Shown: piece after piece, positions 1 to 10,338 of the stretch
Position numbering within the stretch: position 1 is the first letter of the stretch
Layout: each line of letters begins with the position of its first letter
From: Corallococcus sp.
Lineage (GTDB): Bacteria; Bacillota; Clostridia; Christensenellales; CAG-314
Length of the DNA stretch: 58,836 nt
Reading direction: 5' to 3'
Assembly (NCBI GenBank): GCA_023665205.1
Contig: JAMPEJ010000007.1
Coordinates: 1-58,836 of the forward strand
Made by a program: the position numbers and the translations under genes
The notes under the pieces: generated by a model
Database searches by the model: none
Told to the model about the DNA's origin: nothing
What the model saw: only the letters and a program-made list of their open reading frames with translations

Positions 1-113
1 GCTACCGCTTCCGCTCCGCATTTCGGACATACGCGTATACCACTTGCCGCCGCTCTGCACTCGGGACAATATTTGCCGTCAAACTCTGCGCCGCAATTTT
101 GACATTTCTTCAT
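1..113 (-). CDS. Zinc-ribbon protein, N-terminal part only (cut by window edge)
   Basis: The first 37 codons of a minus-strand gene that runs off the window. The translation begins MKKCQNCGAEFDGKYCPEC and continues with a second CPKC pair, so it carries three CxxC knuckles: one full zinc ribbon and the start of another. Such double zinc ribbons usually sit at the N terminus of membrane or regulatory proteins in Firmicutes, but what follows cannot be seen. An AGGAG-like site lies about 14 bases upstream, a long spacing. The gene is divergent from the XRE regulator, and the palindrome at 138-161 lies between the two, so it may be that regulator's target. The function is unknown. Confidence 0.6.
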   Translation of the reverse strand, partial: MKKCQNCGAEFDGKYCPECRAAASGIRVCPKCGAEAV

Positions 114-137
114 AAATTATCTTTTATCTCCTATACA

Positions 138-161
138 TTTTGCACCTATATAGGTGCAAAA
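138..161. promoter_or_regulatory. Perfect 24-bp palindromic operator
   Basis: Perfect dyad with half-site TTTTGCACCTAT, centred at 149/150 between two divergent genes. A degenerate 22-bp copy with the same spacing is at 196-217 and overlaps the ribosome binding site of the XRE gene. This is a typical arrangement for a small autoregulating repressor. The role is inferred. Confidence 0.6.
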
Positions 162-178
162 CAATTTTAGCATTGGCA

Positions 179-184
179 TATAAT
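179..184 (+). promoter_or_regulatory. Candidate -10 of the XRE gene
   Basis: Consensus TATAAT lies between the two operator copies. No good -35 is found 17 bases upstream, where the right end of the main palindrome lies, so binding there would block RNA polymerase. Confidence 0.4.
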
Positions 185-195
185 AATGTCAAGAG

Positions 196-217
196 TTTGC
201 GCTCAAATAGGTGCAAA
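196..217. promoter_or_regulatory. Second, imperfect operator copy
   Basis: The right half ATAGGTGCAAA is identical to that of the main palindrome; the left half (TTTGCGCTCAA) keeps about 7 of 11 positions. It covers the AAAGGAG ribosome binding site of the XRE gene, 57 bp centre to centre from the main site. Confidence 0.45.
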
Positions 218-226
218 GGAGTTTTT

Positions 227-457
227 GTGAATAAAACGGTTGAAAAACAAATAGGAAATAATATCCGTATGCTACGCGAGCAAAAAAATATGACGCAGGA
301 CGAATTGGCGACAAAGTTACAACTGGCAGGTTGCGATATAACGCGTAGCGCGATTGCAAAAATCGAAGTCGGGCAACGCCACATTTACCCCGACGAAATT
401 GCGCTGATAAAACAAATATTAAACGTAGACTTTGACAGTATATTTAACACAAACTAA
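227..457 (+). CDS. Small XRE-family (Cro/CI-type) transcriptional regulator
   Basis: A 76-residue one-domain DNA-binding protein. A GTG start at 227 is chosen because AAAGGAG lies five bases upstream; a longer reading frame from 140 would begin inside the operator. The helix-turn-helix follows the usual pattern: IGNNIRMLREQKNMTQDELA, then a recognition helix near ITRSAIAKIEVGQR, then LIKQIL. There is no effector or dimerisation domain beyond the helix-turn-helix, as in phage Cro or restriction controllers. The palindromes at 138-161 and 196-217 suggest autoregulation and control of the divergent zinc-ribbon gene; that role is inferred from position. Confidence 0.85.
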   Translation: MNKTVEKQIGNNIRMLREQKNMTQDELATKLQLAGCDITRSAIAKIEVGQRHIYPDEIALIKQILNVDFDSIFNTN

Positions 458-487
458 AAATCCGCCGACATATGTCTGCGGATTTTT
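456..487. terminator. Bidirectional terminator between the XRE gene and dnaJ
   Basis: Stem AAAAATCCGC / GCGGATTTTT continued by GACAT/ATGTC after one mismatch. A-run on one side and T-run on the other, so it can end both convergent genes. Confidence 0.85.
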
Positions 488-502
488 CTATAATCTTTAC
501 TA

Positions 503-1636
503 TTACTTTTTGTACATTTTTGCCACTTCGTCCAAAAACTCTTTCTTTTTGGAGTAGTTTTTGGTTGTGCAGTCTTTTTCGAAATCTCTTAGTTTTTGCT
601 TTTGAGAACTGCTGATATTTTTGGGTACTTCCACGCTGAAAGTTGCGTACAAGTCGCCCGCCCCGCGCGCCGTTTTTACGCCCTTGCCGCGGAAACGCAC
701 CGTATCGCCGTTGCTTGTTCCCTCCGGCATACGGTAAATAAACATTCCGTCGGGAGCGGGGATTTCCACCTCGCCGCCGCACACAGCCACTACAAAACTT
801 ACGGGAACGTTGACGTGCAAGTCGAAATTTTCACGGCGAAAAACCTTGCTGGGCTTGACGGAAATTACCAAAAGCAAATTACCGTTGCGGGTAGTTTTGC
901 CTTTTGTAGCGTTTCCCTCGCCCGCCAGTTGCAGCACTGCGCCGTTTTCCACCCCCGCGGGGATAGACACGTTGATAACTTTGTTTTTGTTGATCACGCC
1001 TTTTCCGCCGCAATTTTTGCAGTTATCCGTTACGATTTTGCCCGTACCGCCGCACTTGTCGCAAGCGCCAACGGTAATTTGCTGACCGAACAAAGTTGAA
1101 CGCGAATAGCGCACCTGACCGCTGCCGCCGCACTTGTCGCAAGTTTTGCTATGCGCTTCCGACTTGGCTCCGCTGCCGCCGCAATCGGGGCACTTCTCCG
1201 CACGGGTAAAGTTGATAGGTTTTTTGCAACCCAAAATAGACTCCATAAAAGTGAGTTCTACCGTATATGTGATATCGCTGCCGCCGTTTGTGCGCGTAGT
1301 ACGCCGCGCTGCGCCGCCGCCGAAACCGAAAGCGTCGCTGAACATATCGAATATATCGTCAAAACCGCTTGCGGTAAAGCCGCCGCTTCCAAACGGATTA
1401 TAGCCTTGACCTCCGCCCATGTCCATTTCGCCGCTGTCGTAACGTCTGCGTTTGTCGGCGTCGCCGATTACGGAATAAGCCTCGTTGATTTCCTTAAATT
1501 TTTCCGCCGCGGCGTTATCCCCGGGATGCAGATCCGGATGATACTGTTTTGCCAGTTTGCGGTACGCCGACTTTATTTCGTCCTGCGTAGCGGACTTGTT
1601 GAGCCCAAGCGTTTTGTAGTAGTCTTTTTGTGGCAT
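503..1636 (-). CDS. dnaJ: Chaperone DnaJ (Hsp40)
   Basis: Co-chaperone that delivers unfolded substrates to DnaK and stimulates its ATPase. The 377 residues show the full type I layout: J domain at about 5-70 with HPD (YHPDLHPG), a Gly/Phe-rich linker (GYNPFGSGGFTASGFDD), four CxxCxGxG zinc repeats between about 140 and 210, and the C-terminal substrate-binding beta domains. It is the last gene of hrcA-grpE-dnaK-dnaJ, separated from dnaK by a 165-base gap that holds three hairpins. In many Firmicutes prmA follows dnaJ; here prmA lies about 15 kb away. Confidence 0.97.
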   Translation of the reverse strand: MPQKDYYKTLGLNKSATQDEIKSAYRKLAKQYHPDLHPGDNAAAEKFKEINEAYSVIGDADKRRRYDSGEMDMGGGQGYNPFGSGGFTASGFDDIFDMFSDAFGFGGGAARRTTRTNGGSDITYTVELTFMESILGCKKPINFTRAEKCPDCGGSGAKSEAHSKTCDKCGGSGQVRYSRSTLFGQQITVGACDKCGGTGKIVTDNCKNCGGKGVINKNKVINVSIPAGVENGAVLQLAGEGNATKGKTTRNGNLLLVISVKPSKVFRRENFDLHVNVPVSFVVAVCGGEVEIPAPDGMFIYRMPEGTSNGDTVRFRGKGVKTARGAGDLYATFSVEVPKNISSSQKQKLRDFEKDCTTKNYSKKKEFLDEVAKMYKK

Positions 1637-1664
1637 TTGTACGTTTCCCTTTTAATACGCCAAT

Positions 1665-1768
1665 GTGAAGACGCCCGAAAATACGGAAGTCTTCACCATA
1701 GCCTCTCGCCGTGAAGGCGAATTGTAATATGCAAAATCTACGTTTATATAAAGTTAGCAGGTAACTTT
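1665..1768 (-). other. Three hairpins in the dnaK-dnaJ gap
   Basis: Three clear stems in the intercistronic RNA: GTGAAGAC/GTCTTCAC (1665-1696, 8 bp), TCGCC/GGCGA (1706-1720) and AAAGTTA/TAACTTT (1750-1768). None has a T-run, so they are better read as stability or processing elements than terminators. Confidence 0.5.
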
Positions 1769-1801
1769 GCGTTTGCAGTAAACCTTACGTCGAACAAAAC
1801 T

Positions 1802-3777
<1,976 letters not shown>

Positions 3778-3798
3778 ATGCCGTGATAAATTCCGTTA

Positions 3799-4461
3799 CT
3801 AAGCGCCTACGATAACTTCCGCATAGCGCAAAACTTTTTCGCCCATCATGTAGCCCGTTTTGTACACTTCCACCACTTTGTCCTTTTGATCGGGTCCGAA
3901 GTCCATTTGCGAAAGAGCGTTCATTGTGTTGTGATCGAAAGGCTGTCCCTTGACTTCCATTGCCACGATACCGAAACCGTTTAGCGTTTGAACCAACTGT
4001 TGGTAAACCATTTCAAAGGCTTTGAGAGTTTGTTCGTCGATTACGTGTTTACGGGCAATTTCAAAAGTGTCTGCAATTTCGATAAGTTTTAGTCCGACGC
4101 TTTCCACGCCTTCCTGACGGGCGAGATCCGCGCTGAATTTCATACGGCGTTTGTAACTTTCAAAATCGTTTTTCATCGCCACAAGCTGATTGAGGTACGT
4201 ATCCGACTTATCCGCCGAACTTTGCAAGCGGTTGACCGTTTTTTGCAGTTTTTCGTTTTCCTCCGTCAGTTGCCCGATAGTGGCAAGCAGAGCTTCAATT
4301 TTTTCTTCCGCAGTAGGCGGTTGAGTTTGAGCGTTTTGCTCGGACGCGGCTTGTGCCTGCGGCGCCGCCTGTTGCGTTTGTGTTTCGGCCGCCGTATCGT
4401 CCGTTACGGCCTCAAATGTATCCTCCGTTGCAACTTCCGGAGCGTTATTTTCCTTTTTCAT
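3799..4461 (-). CDS. grpE: Nucleotide exchange factor GrpE
   Basis: Releases ADP from DnaK. 220 residues: a low-complexity Ala/Gln/Glu N terminus (about 1-50, several QQAAPQAQ-like runs), a long coiled-coil dimerisation region (EEKIEALLATIGQLTEENEKL onward) and the C-terminal beta domain ending KVLRYAEVIVGA. The ATG overlaps the hrcA stop by one base (TAATG), so translation is probably coupled. The family fit is clear from length, position and the NDFESYKRR motif. Confidence 0.95.
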   Translation of the reverse strand: MKKENNAPEVATEDTFEAVTDDTAAETQTQQAAPQAQAASEQNAQTQPPTAEEKIEALLATIGQLTEENEKLQKTVNRLQSSADKSDTYLNQLVAMKNDFESYKRRMKFSADLARQEGVESVGLKLIEIADTFEIARKHVIDEQTLKAFEMVYQQLVQTLNGFGIVAMEVKGQPFDHNTMNALSQMDFGPDQKDKVVEVYKTGYMMGEKVLRYAEVIVGA

Positions 4462-5483
4462 TATTTATTTCCTACCAAGTCGATAATTATATTGCTGATT
4501 TTGTCCAACACGCACAATACCTTTTTGTAATTCATCCTGACGGGACCGATGACGCCTATCGAACCGCTGACGTTATCGCCCAAGTTTACGCGCGTTGTGA
4601 TTACGGAACAGCCGTCAGGAGCGTTATCCTCGCTGCCTATTTTGATAGTTACAGCGCCGTCCGCTCCGCCGTCGTCGGTAAACAAATGAGCGATTTGCTG
4701 CTTGTGTTCCATCTGCAACAAAAATTTTTCGGCGTTTTGTACGTCGCTGTATTCGCTGTGCTGAAAAATTTTGTTCTCACCGTATGTCTCTACGTCCATA
4801 CCGTTTTCCAAGGAAACCTTTTTCAAAACGTCGATAATTTTTTTGAACAAGGCGTTAAATTGCTGGAATTGGTCGTTGACCAAAGCGTAGGGGTAGTTGA
4901 AATTGACGAATTCCGATACGTGTTTGCCTACGAACAGTTTGTTTAACCAACGCTCCGCCTGAGCTATAATAGGCGGCGTAAATTCGTCGGGAATATCCAC
5001 CACTCCGTCCTTCAATACTCGCGAATCGGTAACTATCACGGCAAGCATTTTGCCGTTGGATAAATCTACCAAACGAATTGCTACGATACTGTCGGACATA
5101 TCCGACTTGACCATAACCGACGTATAATTTGTAACCTCGCTGATGACGTGCGTAACCGCAGTTACAAGGTCTTCCACTGCGCCGTTCTTTTTGGTAAAAT
5201 ACGTTTCGATAAGTTCCGTCTCGTCGGCAGTCAACGGATCGGAAGAAGCAAGTTCGTCTACGTAAAAGCGGAAAGCTTTTTCCGACGGAACGCGTCCCGC
5301 CGATACGTGCGGCTGAATAAGGTAACCCATACTTTCCAAGGCGGAAAGTTCGTTGCGAATGGTCGCCGACGAACACTCCGGCAAGTATGTTTCCTGTATG
5401 TCTTTGCTGCTGACGGGGGAAGCTTTGTCTATATAGTCGTCCACCACGGCGCAAAGAATTTTTTTCTTTCTGTCTGAAAGCAT
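4461..5483 (-). CDS. hrcA: Heat-shock repressor HrcA
   Basis: Repressor that binds CIRCE and whose folding depends on GroE in known species. 340 residues. The N-terminal winged helix reads MLSDRKKKILCAVVDDYIDKASPVSSKDI and ATIRNELSALESMGYLIQPHVSAGRVPS, which is highly characteristic. GAGGT lies seven bases before the ATG. It is the first gene of the operon, preceded by a CIRCE site and a consensus promoter, so it should repress its own operon. The leader between CIRCE and the start codon is about 160 bases. Confidence 0.97.
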   Translation of the reverse strand: MLSDRKKKILCAVVDDYIDKASPVSSKDIQETYLPECSSATIRNELSALESMGYLIQPHVSAGRVPSEKAFRFYVDELASSDPLTADETELIETYFTKKNGAVEDLVTAVTHVISEVTNYTSVMVKSDMSDSIVAIRLVDLSNGKMLAVIVTDSRVLKDGVVDIPDEFTPPIIAQAERWLNKLFVGKHVSEFVNFNYPYALVNDQFQQFNALFKKIIDVLKKVSLENGMDVETYGENKIFQHSEYSDVQNAEKFLLQMEHKQQIAHLFTDDGGADGAVTIKIGSEDNAPDGCSVITTRVNLGDNVSGSIGVIGPVRMNYKKVLCVLDKISNIIIDLVGNK

Positions 5484-5644
5484 CTTTACCTCGTACGGGT
5501 TTGGCGCAAAAACGTAACGCGCCGATAAATAAACGCGTTAGCCGCGCCGCAAGATTGAAAACGTTACAATGCAGGATAACGGCAAATTTGTATTTTTGCA
5601 AATTACCCAAACACGCCGTTGCGCGCAGTGCTTCGCGTCGAGTG

Positions 5645-5671
5645 TTAGCAGTCTTTTGCATTGAGTGCTAA
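5645..5671 (-). promoter_or_regulatory. CIRCE operator
   Basis: On the minus strand: TTAGCACTC, nine bases, GACTGCTAA. This matches the CIRCE consensus (TTAGCACTC-N9-GAGTGCTAA) at 17 of 18 positions. It sits just downstream of the -10 box, where HrcA binding blocks transcription. Confidence 0.95.
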
Positions 5672-5682
5672 CAACTAGTATC

Positions 5683-5711
5683 AATATATCACTATATGCA
5701 CCTGTTGTCAA
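5683..5711 (-). promoter_or_regulatory. Sigma-A promoter of the hrcA operon
   Basis: Minus strand: -35 TTGACA (5706-5711), 17-base spacer, -10 TATATT (5683-5688). The expected start falls immediately before or within CIRCE. Confidence 0.88.
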
Positions 5712-6097
5712 GAAAATATACAAAAAATTTTTGAGAACAGAAAAATAATTTTACTTACCGAAAATGATTTGAAACAACGCAATGCTTCGCAACACAGCAA
5801 AATTAAAAAAAATATTTATCGATTAAAAACAAAAAGACTAAAACCGAACGAGCGGAATTTTGAAAATAATCAATATACGATGTAAACCGACGGCTGAAAC
5901 TGCCAAAAACCGATTATAGTACAAACGTAGCACGTAACGACAAATTGGAAACGGCATAGTCAGTAACATGATTACGATACACTGTTTTGCAGCAGATACC
6001 GGCGGAACAAACTTTTTCACCGCAATATAACACAACGCCAAAAGGACGTTTACCGTTTATATAACAAACAGTCCCCTGCGTATCAGCGTAAGTATGA
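5712..6097. other. Intergenic region without a gene
   Basis: About 390 bases between the hrcA promoter and the esterase gene. It is AT-rich near 5720-5840. A 67-codon minus-strand reading frame (5838-6041) has no ribosome binding site and no recognisable motif, so I do not call it. I see nothing convincing here. Confidence 0.5.
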
Positions 6098-7030
6098 TTA
6101 TTCTACCGCTTCTTCCGATTGAACGGCGGAATAGAAACGCCCGTTGAGATATTCGACAATTTTGCGATTGGTCATAACGGCTATTTTGCTTTTCCATTTT
6201 AGATTATAGTCGTGATTGTCTACAATTTTGGCGGCGCGCACACAGTCAAAAGGTACGCCGTGCTCTTCAAAACGCCGCAACAACAACTCCGCCTGACCTT
6301 TGCAGAAAATATCGTGCGCGGAATACACGACGAACGACGGAGGAAAAGCGTCCGTTATACGGTTTGTTACAGACAGTTTTTGAAACAATGCACGCTTAAC
6401 GGCTTCCTTTAACGGCATACCGGTAAACTCCATACAAATACCTTTGTTTACGGCGCTGCGTCTTTTCATTGCGTGCTCGAAACTGTACAAACCGCAATTG
6501 AGCACGGCCGCGGTAAACTTGGCGTCCATACTGCAACCGAATTCTTTTTGCAGCGCGCTATCGCTTTGCATAGCGCACAAAAACGCCGCGTAGTATGCGC
6601 CTGCGGAGTCTCCGGCAACGGCAAAGCGCGACAGATCCAAATTGTAAGTTTCGGCATTATTTACCACCCAGTTTGAAGCGGCGACAAGATGCTGCACGGG
6701 AAGAGGAAAAGCGTTTTCCCTGCCTACTCCGTAATTGACGTTGACGACGAAAGCGCCCGTTTGCTTGGCAAAAAATTTGCTCAGGACTCTGCGGTACTTT
6801 TTGTCGCCGGCGGCAAAACCTCCGCCGTGAATTTCAAATATAACGGGATAAGCCGAACCGTCCGTACGCGGAACAAAGTTGACGTCCAACGACATTTCCG
6901 GAAACTGCCGCGAATACACGACGTCGCAAACTGTCGTAACGCCGGTAAGAGCGCGCTCCAACCGCTTGGGATTTTGGCGCTTTTCGTACAACTTGTCGAT
7001 TGCCACGAAAAATGTTTTGGTTATGCTCAT
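6098..7030 (-). CDS. Alpha/beta-hydrolase esterase (HSL/acetyl-esterase-like)
   Basis: Probable cytoplasmic carboxylesterase, 310 residues. The oxyanion-hole motif HGGG is at 68-71 and the nucleophile elbow GDSAG at 140-144 (Ser142). An Asp (in SAHDIF) and a His (in DNHDYN) near the C terminus complete a plausible triad. This combination is typical of the hormone-sensitive lipase / acetyl-esterase group. The start at 7030 has GCGAGGT upstream; an earlier ATG at 7084 has no site. No signal peptide is present. It lies downstream of dinB on the same strand with a 120-base gap. The substrate cannot be told. Confidence 0.85.
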   Translation of the reverse strand: MSITKTFFVAIDKLYEKRQNPKRLERALTGVTTVCDVVYSRQFPEMSLDVNFVPRTDGSAYPVIFEIHGGGFAAGDKKYRRVLSKFFAKQTGAFVVNVNYGVGRENAFPLPVQHLVAASNWVVNNAETYNLDLSRFAVAGDSAGAYYAAFLCAMQSDSALQKEFGCSMDAKFTAAVLNCGLYSFEHAMKRRSAVNKGICMEFTGMPLKEAVKRALFQKLSVTNRITDAFPPSFVVYSAHDIFCKGQAELLLRRFEEHGVPFDCVRAAKIVDNHDYNLKWKSKIAVMTNRKIVEYLNGRFYSAVQSEEAVE

Positions 7031-7120
7031 TGTAAACCTCGCAGTATTTTCGCTTATTATATCAAGCGCGCTTAAAAATTTCAATAAGTATTACGCGCGA
7101 TAAGTAAAAATATCCGAATT

Positions 7121-7138
7121 AAATGCACCGCGCATTTT
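7121..7138. terminator. Weak hairpin after dinB
   Basis: AAATGC/GCATTT stem with a five-base loop and T-run on the plus strand; weak as a minus-strand terminator. Confidence 0.3.
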
Positions 7139-7150
7139 TCCATACGCAAT

Positions 7151-8374
7151 TTAGCGCTTAAAAGGCAAAAGATCTTCCTCCGACGACATACCCTTGTCAA
7201 CAAGGTCGTTTGCAAGAGTCCCCGCTTTGGTTATTGCCCCGAAACCGTACTTATGTCGTATTTGGTCGACGGAAAACTCCAACTGCTGCTGCTTTTCGTC
7301 ACGGTCGTCAAACAGCGAGGCCTGCACGCCGTACGCCACGGGTGCAAGGTTCCCCACGCTTACCGTAAGAGAACGCAACGGCGTATCCGATTCGCCGCGC
7401 CATACGGCACGAAGCAAACGCACGGCGGTTTGGTAAATATCTTTTGCTACAATTGTCGGACGCACAGTCTGCTGCTTACTTTCGTGCGAAAGATCGTTGC
7501 GGCGAACGTCCAAATGCACCACGCTTCCGGAATAGCCGTAGCGGCGCAAACGCGTAGCCACCATTTCCGACAAAACGGAAATCACGATCTCGGCATCGTG
7601 ATAATTAACCATATCTCTTAGCGTAGTAGTGCCGTGACTGACCGATTTGATTTCGCGTTCGGCGGCGCACTCCGTCACTTCTTCCGTATCCTGTCCGAGC
7701 GCGCAAGCCTGCATACGTTCGCCTACTATTCCGAAAATCTGCGTCAGCACCGTAGGGTTGGCGTTTGCCAAATCGCCCAAATTAAAAATACCTATGGAAT
7801 TAAGTTTCTTTTTTACGCGAGGGCCGACATACAGCATTTCCGATACGTCCAACGGCCACACCACGTCTTTGAAATTTTCCCGCGTAATTACCGTAATTGC
7901 GTCGGGCTTTTTCATATCGCTGCCCAGTTTAGCAAACGTTTTGGTAAAAGAAACGCCAACCGAGATAGTAAGTCCCGTTTTTTGCCGCACTTCGCTACGC
8001 AGACGCTCTGCAATTTGAAAAGGCGTACCGAAAATTTTGCTGTGCGTAACGTCCAGCCAACACTCGTCCAAGCCGAAGCCCTCCACTTTGTCCGTGTACT
8101 GTTCGTATATTTGGCGCACGCGCTTGGAGTAATGCACGTAAGCGTCGAAATGCGGCGGTACGCAAACAAGTTGCGGGCACTTTTGTTTGGCTTGCCAAAT
8201 CACCTCGCCGGTTTTTACTCCGCATTGCTTTGCCGCAGTGTTTTTTGCAAGGATAACGCCACTGCGCGCCGCAGGGTTGCCGGACACGGCGATAAATTTG
8301 CCGTTGAGATCCGGATTAAGCACCTGTTCCACCGACGCATAAAAATTATTCAAATCGCAATGAAGAATATCCAT
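7151..8374 (-). CDS. dinB: Y-family DNA polymerase (DinB / Pol IV-like)
   Basis: Error-prone translesion polymerase, 407 residues. The N terminus MDILHCDLNNFYASVE supplies the first catalytic Asp (D7) and the steric-gate region (F11/Y12); GFGLDECWLDVT gives D103 and E104. A helix-hairpin-helix region (GIFNLGDLANANP) and a little-finger domain follow. A clamp-binding motif QASLF is visible near the C terminus. The start is fixed by homology and lies only six bases after a consensus -10, with no Shine-Dalgarno sequence, so the mRNA looks leaderless. A LexA-box-like sequence lies inside the promoter, consistent with SOS control. Confidence 0.93.
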   Translation of the reverse strand: MDILHCDLNNFYASVEQVLNPDLNGKFIAVSGNPAARSGVILAKNTAAKQCGVKTGEVIWQAKQKCPQLVCVPPHFDAYVHYSKRVRQIYEQYTDKVEGFGLDECWLDVTHSKIFGTPFQIAERLRSEVRQKTGLTISVGVSFTKTFAKLGSDMKKPDAITVITRENFKDVVWPLDVSEMLYVGPRVKKKLNSIGIFNLGDLANANPTVLTQIFGIVGERMQACALGQDTEEVTECAAEREIKSVSHGTTTLRDMVNYHDAEIVISVLSEMVATRLRRYGYSGSVVHLDVRRNDLSHESKQQTVRPTIVAKDIYQTAVRLLRAVWRGESDTPLRSLTVSVGNLAPVAYGVQASLFDDRDEKQQQLEFSVDQIRHKYGFGAITKAGTLANDLVDKGMSSEEDLLPFKR

Positions 8375-8380
8375 GAACTT

Positions 8381-8409
8381 ATTTTAGAACGTTTGTTTGG
8401 CAATGTCAA
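8381..8409 (-). promoter_or_regulatory. Promoter of dinB, predicted leaderless transcript
   Basis: Minus strand: -35 TTGACA (8404-8409), exactly 17 bases, -10 TAAAAT (8381-8386), then six bases and the ATG at 8374. Transcription should begin at or next to the start codon. Confidence 0.82.
8386..8399. promoter_or_regulatory. LexA (SOS) box-like site in the dinB promoter
   Basis: AGAACGTTTGTTTG matches the Gram-positive consensus CGAACRNRYGTTYC at 11 of 14 positions and fills the spacer next to the -10 box. It is a good but imperfect match. Confidence 0.5.
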
Positions 8410-8635
8410 GTACCTCGAAGGATTTTTTTCAAAACGGCAACGGTTTATTTTGGGAGCATTTCACCCTAAAAACGCTGAAATCCGCCCTACGCTTCAAAAA
8501 CGCGATCGCATATTCGCAAAAATTTGCATGATAAAGTATTGCCTGTTCAAACCGACGTTTACACAATATATAACGAGTTGCAATAAAAAAAACTAAAAAT
8601 AACAGAACGTAAAGAGAAAAAATTTTTATCTCCGT

Positions 8636-8667
8636 AAAAAAATCTACCGACAAGTTGCGGTAGATTT
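8636..8667 (-). terminator. Terminator of the flippase-like gene
   Basis: Stem AAATCTACCG/CGGTAGATTT (10 bp) with an eight-base loop, followed on the minus strand by a run of T. Confidence 0.85.
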
Positions 8668-8701
8668 GCATCAAATATATTAAAAACCGACTTTGACCGA
8701 C

Positions 8702-10072
8702 TCAGTCGCTATTGCCGTCATCGGACAGATTTTCGTTACCGCCGCGCTCATCTTGCGACGATTGTTCGGCACCTTCCGTCGGCGTTGCGGTTTCGCTCTG
8801 CTTACCGCCATGTTCGACAAAACCGTCTTGGTCGGACGGAACTTCGTCAAATGTAGAAGGCAAAGGCCCTTCTCCCAACATTTCGGCAACGGATACGCCC
8901 AATTTTGCCGCGCGTTTTTGACGCACGATATTGCGGATAAAATTGAATACCGTAATGCCGACTCCGATAAGAATATAAACGTAGAACACTGAAAAACGCC
9001 AAGTGAACATGACCCAAACAAAAAGTCCCGCCAACTCTGCAAACGCAATACGCATAAGACCTTCCAACGCTCCGCTGCTGCCCGGCGTAGGGACAATGGA
9101 CGCGCCTAGCGAAACATAGGCGTTAAGCGCCATAATGGAAAACAACTGCTCGGCAACGCTTTGATTATTTGCCGGCATACCGTTAAACATTCTTATAATA
9201 AAGAACGGTACGGCAAAAGTCAACGCCATTTCCAAAGCGCAAGTTAGCACCAAAACAATCAGATGGAACGGGTGCTTGGACATTATGATAAACGCGGAAC
9301 GGAAATCCTGCACGGCGTTTTGAGCCTTTTGCATTACCTTTTCTTTATCTTTTACTATCCGCAATTTATAACCGACGTGAACAAAACCTTGCGTCAATTT
9401 TTTTGCCAATTTAGGCATAATGATAAACAACATCAAAAATAACGGCAAGCATGCGTTCAACGCCCATCCTATCCAACCGACGATTATTATCCATTTGTTA
9501 TCGGAAACGCCTGTGTTGCACGCCATACAAACAAGACCAACCAAAAGCGCCGCAATTGTGTTGAAAGTGTATTTGATAAGCACCACAGCGGTAGACGTGC
9601 CTCCGCTGAGACCTTTTTTGTGAAGGTAGTAGATCTGCATGGGCTGTCCGCCGGTAGCGAAAGGCGTTATTGCATCGTAGTACTTGCCCAAAAGCGACGT
9701 TTTTGCGCTGATAAGCGGATGAACTTTGCGCGTGGTTGCGTGTAAAACGATGGCAAATTTGACCATATCCAACAGCATCACGCCCAAAACAACGGCAAGA
9801 GCAATCAGCCCGTTTTGCCAAGTGACACTGCCGAACGCCTCGGCGAAACCGATTTTTTGATCCTCTGCCACACCGAGAGCCATATCCACGATAAAGTAAA
9901 CGCCTATGCCGATAGCCAAAAGCAGCACGACGGGGCCTATCCACCGGTGCTTCTTTTTTTGTACCTGCTGCGGAACTTCTTTCTTGCTGAAGTTGTCCAT
10001 TGCCTCGGCATATTTTACTTTCGGCTCGGTATCGACAGCGGTATTTTCGGTTGTGGGTTTATCGTTTGGCAA
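8702..10072 (-). CDS. Flippase-like integral membrane protein (LPG synthase TM-domain family, UPF0104-like)
   Basis: 456 residues with about eight hydrophobic segments, a charged cytoplasmic N terminus (1-44) and a hydrophilic acidic C-terminal tail. The motifs ITPFATGGQPMQIYYL and PTPGSSGALEGLM are typical of the family that includes the membrane half of MprF and YbhN-like proteins, thought to move lipids or polyprenyl carriers across the membrane. No catalytic synthase domain is attached, so it should not make lysyl-phosphatidylglycerol. The start is TTG, with AAGGAG about 13 bases upstream; no ATG fits. It has its own promoter and terminator. Confidence 0.8.
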   Translation of the reverse strand: MPNDKPTTENTAVDTEPKVKYAEAMDNFSKKEVPQQVQKKKHRWIGPVVLLLAIGIGVYFIVDMALGVAEDQKIGFAEAFGSVTWQNGLIALAVVLGVMLLDMVKFAIVLHATTRKVHPLISAKTSLLGKYYDAITPFATGGQPMQIYYLHKKGLSGGTSTAVVLIKYTFNTIAALLVGLVCMACNTGVSDNKWIIIVGWIGWALNACLPLFLMLFIIMPKLAKKLTQGFVHVGYKLRIVKDKEKVMQKAQNAVQDFRSAFIIMSKHPFHLIVLVLTCALEMALTFAVPFFIIRMFNGMPANNQSVAEQLFSIMALNAYVSLGASIVPTPGSSGALEGLMRIAFAELAGLFVWVMFTWRFSVFYVYILIGVGITVFNFIRNIVRQKRAAKLGVSVAEMLGEGPLPSTFDEVPSDQDGFVEHGGKQSETATPTEGAEQSSQDERGGNENLSDDGNSD

Positions 10073-10160
10073 AATTTTTTATTTGCTCCTTTGTTTATTC
10101 AAACGCGCAACGCGCACGAATGCGGCTAATTTCCATACAACGCAAATGCCGTACAAAATT

Positions 10161-10190
10161 ATTGTAACACGCAAAATCGGCGTATGTCAA
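10161..10190 (-). promoter_or_regulatory. Promoter of the flippase-like gene
   Basis: Minus strand: TTGACA (10185-10190), 18-base spacer, TACAAT (10161-10166). Confidence 0.7.
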
Positions 10191-10338
10191 TATATAATAT
10201 CTTTTGTAAGTTTATATTAGAAGAAGTTTCTTTATCCGACCTGAATATCGGCAAAAAAAACTAAACGTAGGCAATCGAAACGAGCGACGGAAATACGCGA
10301 CCGTCGTTTTGACGGCAAAACAATACCGCGCTTGATTT

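Noticed and set aside
5838..6041. 67-codon reading frame in the gap before the esterase
   Set aside because: No ribosome binding site, no family resemblance; I see no support for a gene.
8429..8674. 81-codon minus-strand reading frame with a hydrophobic stretch
   Set aside because: It starts across the terminator of the flippase-like gene and lacks a ribosome binding site; the hydrophobicity comes from AT-rich sequence.
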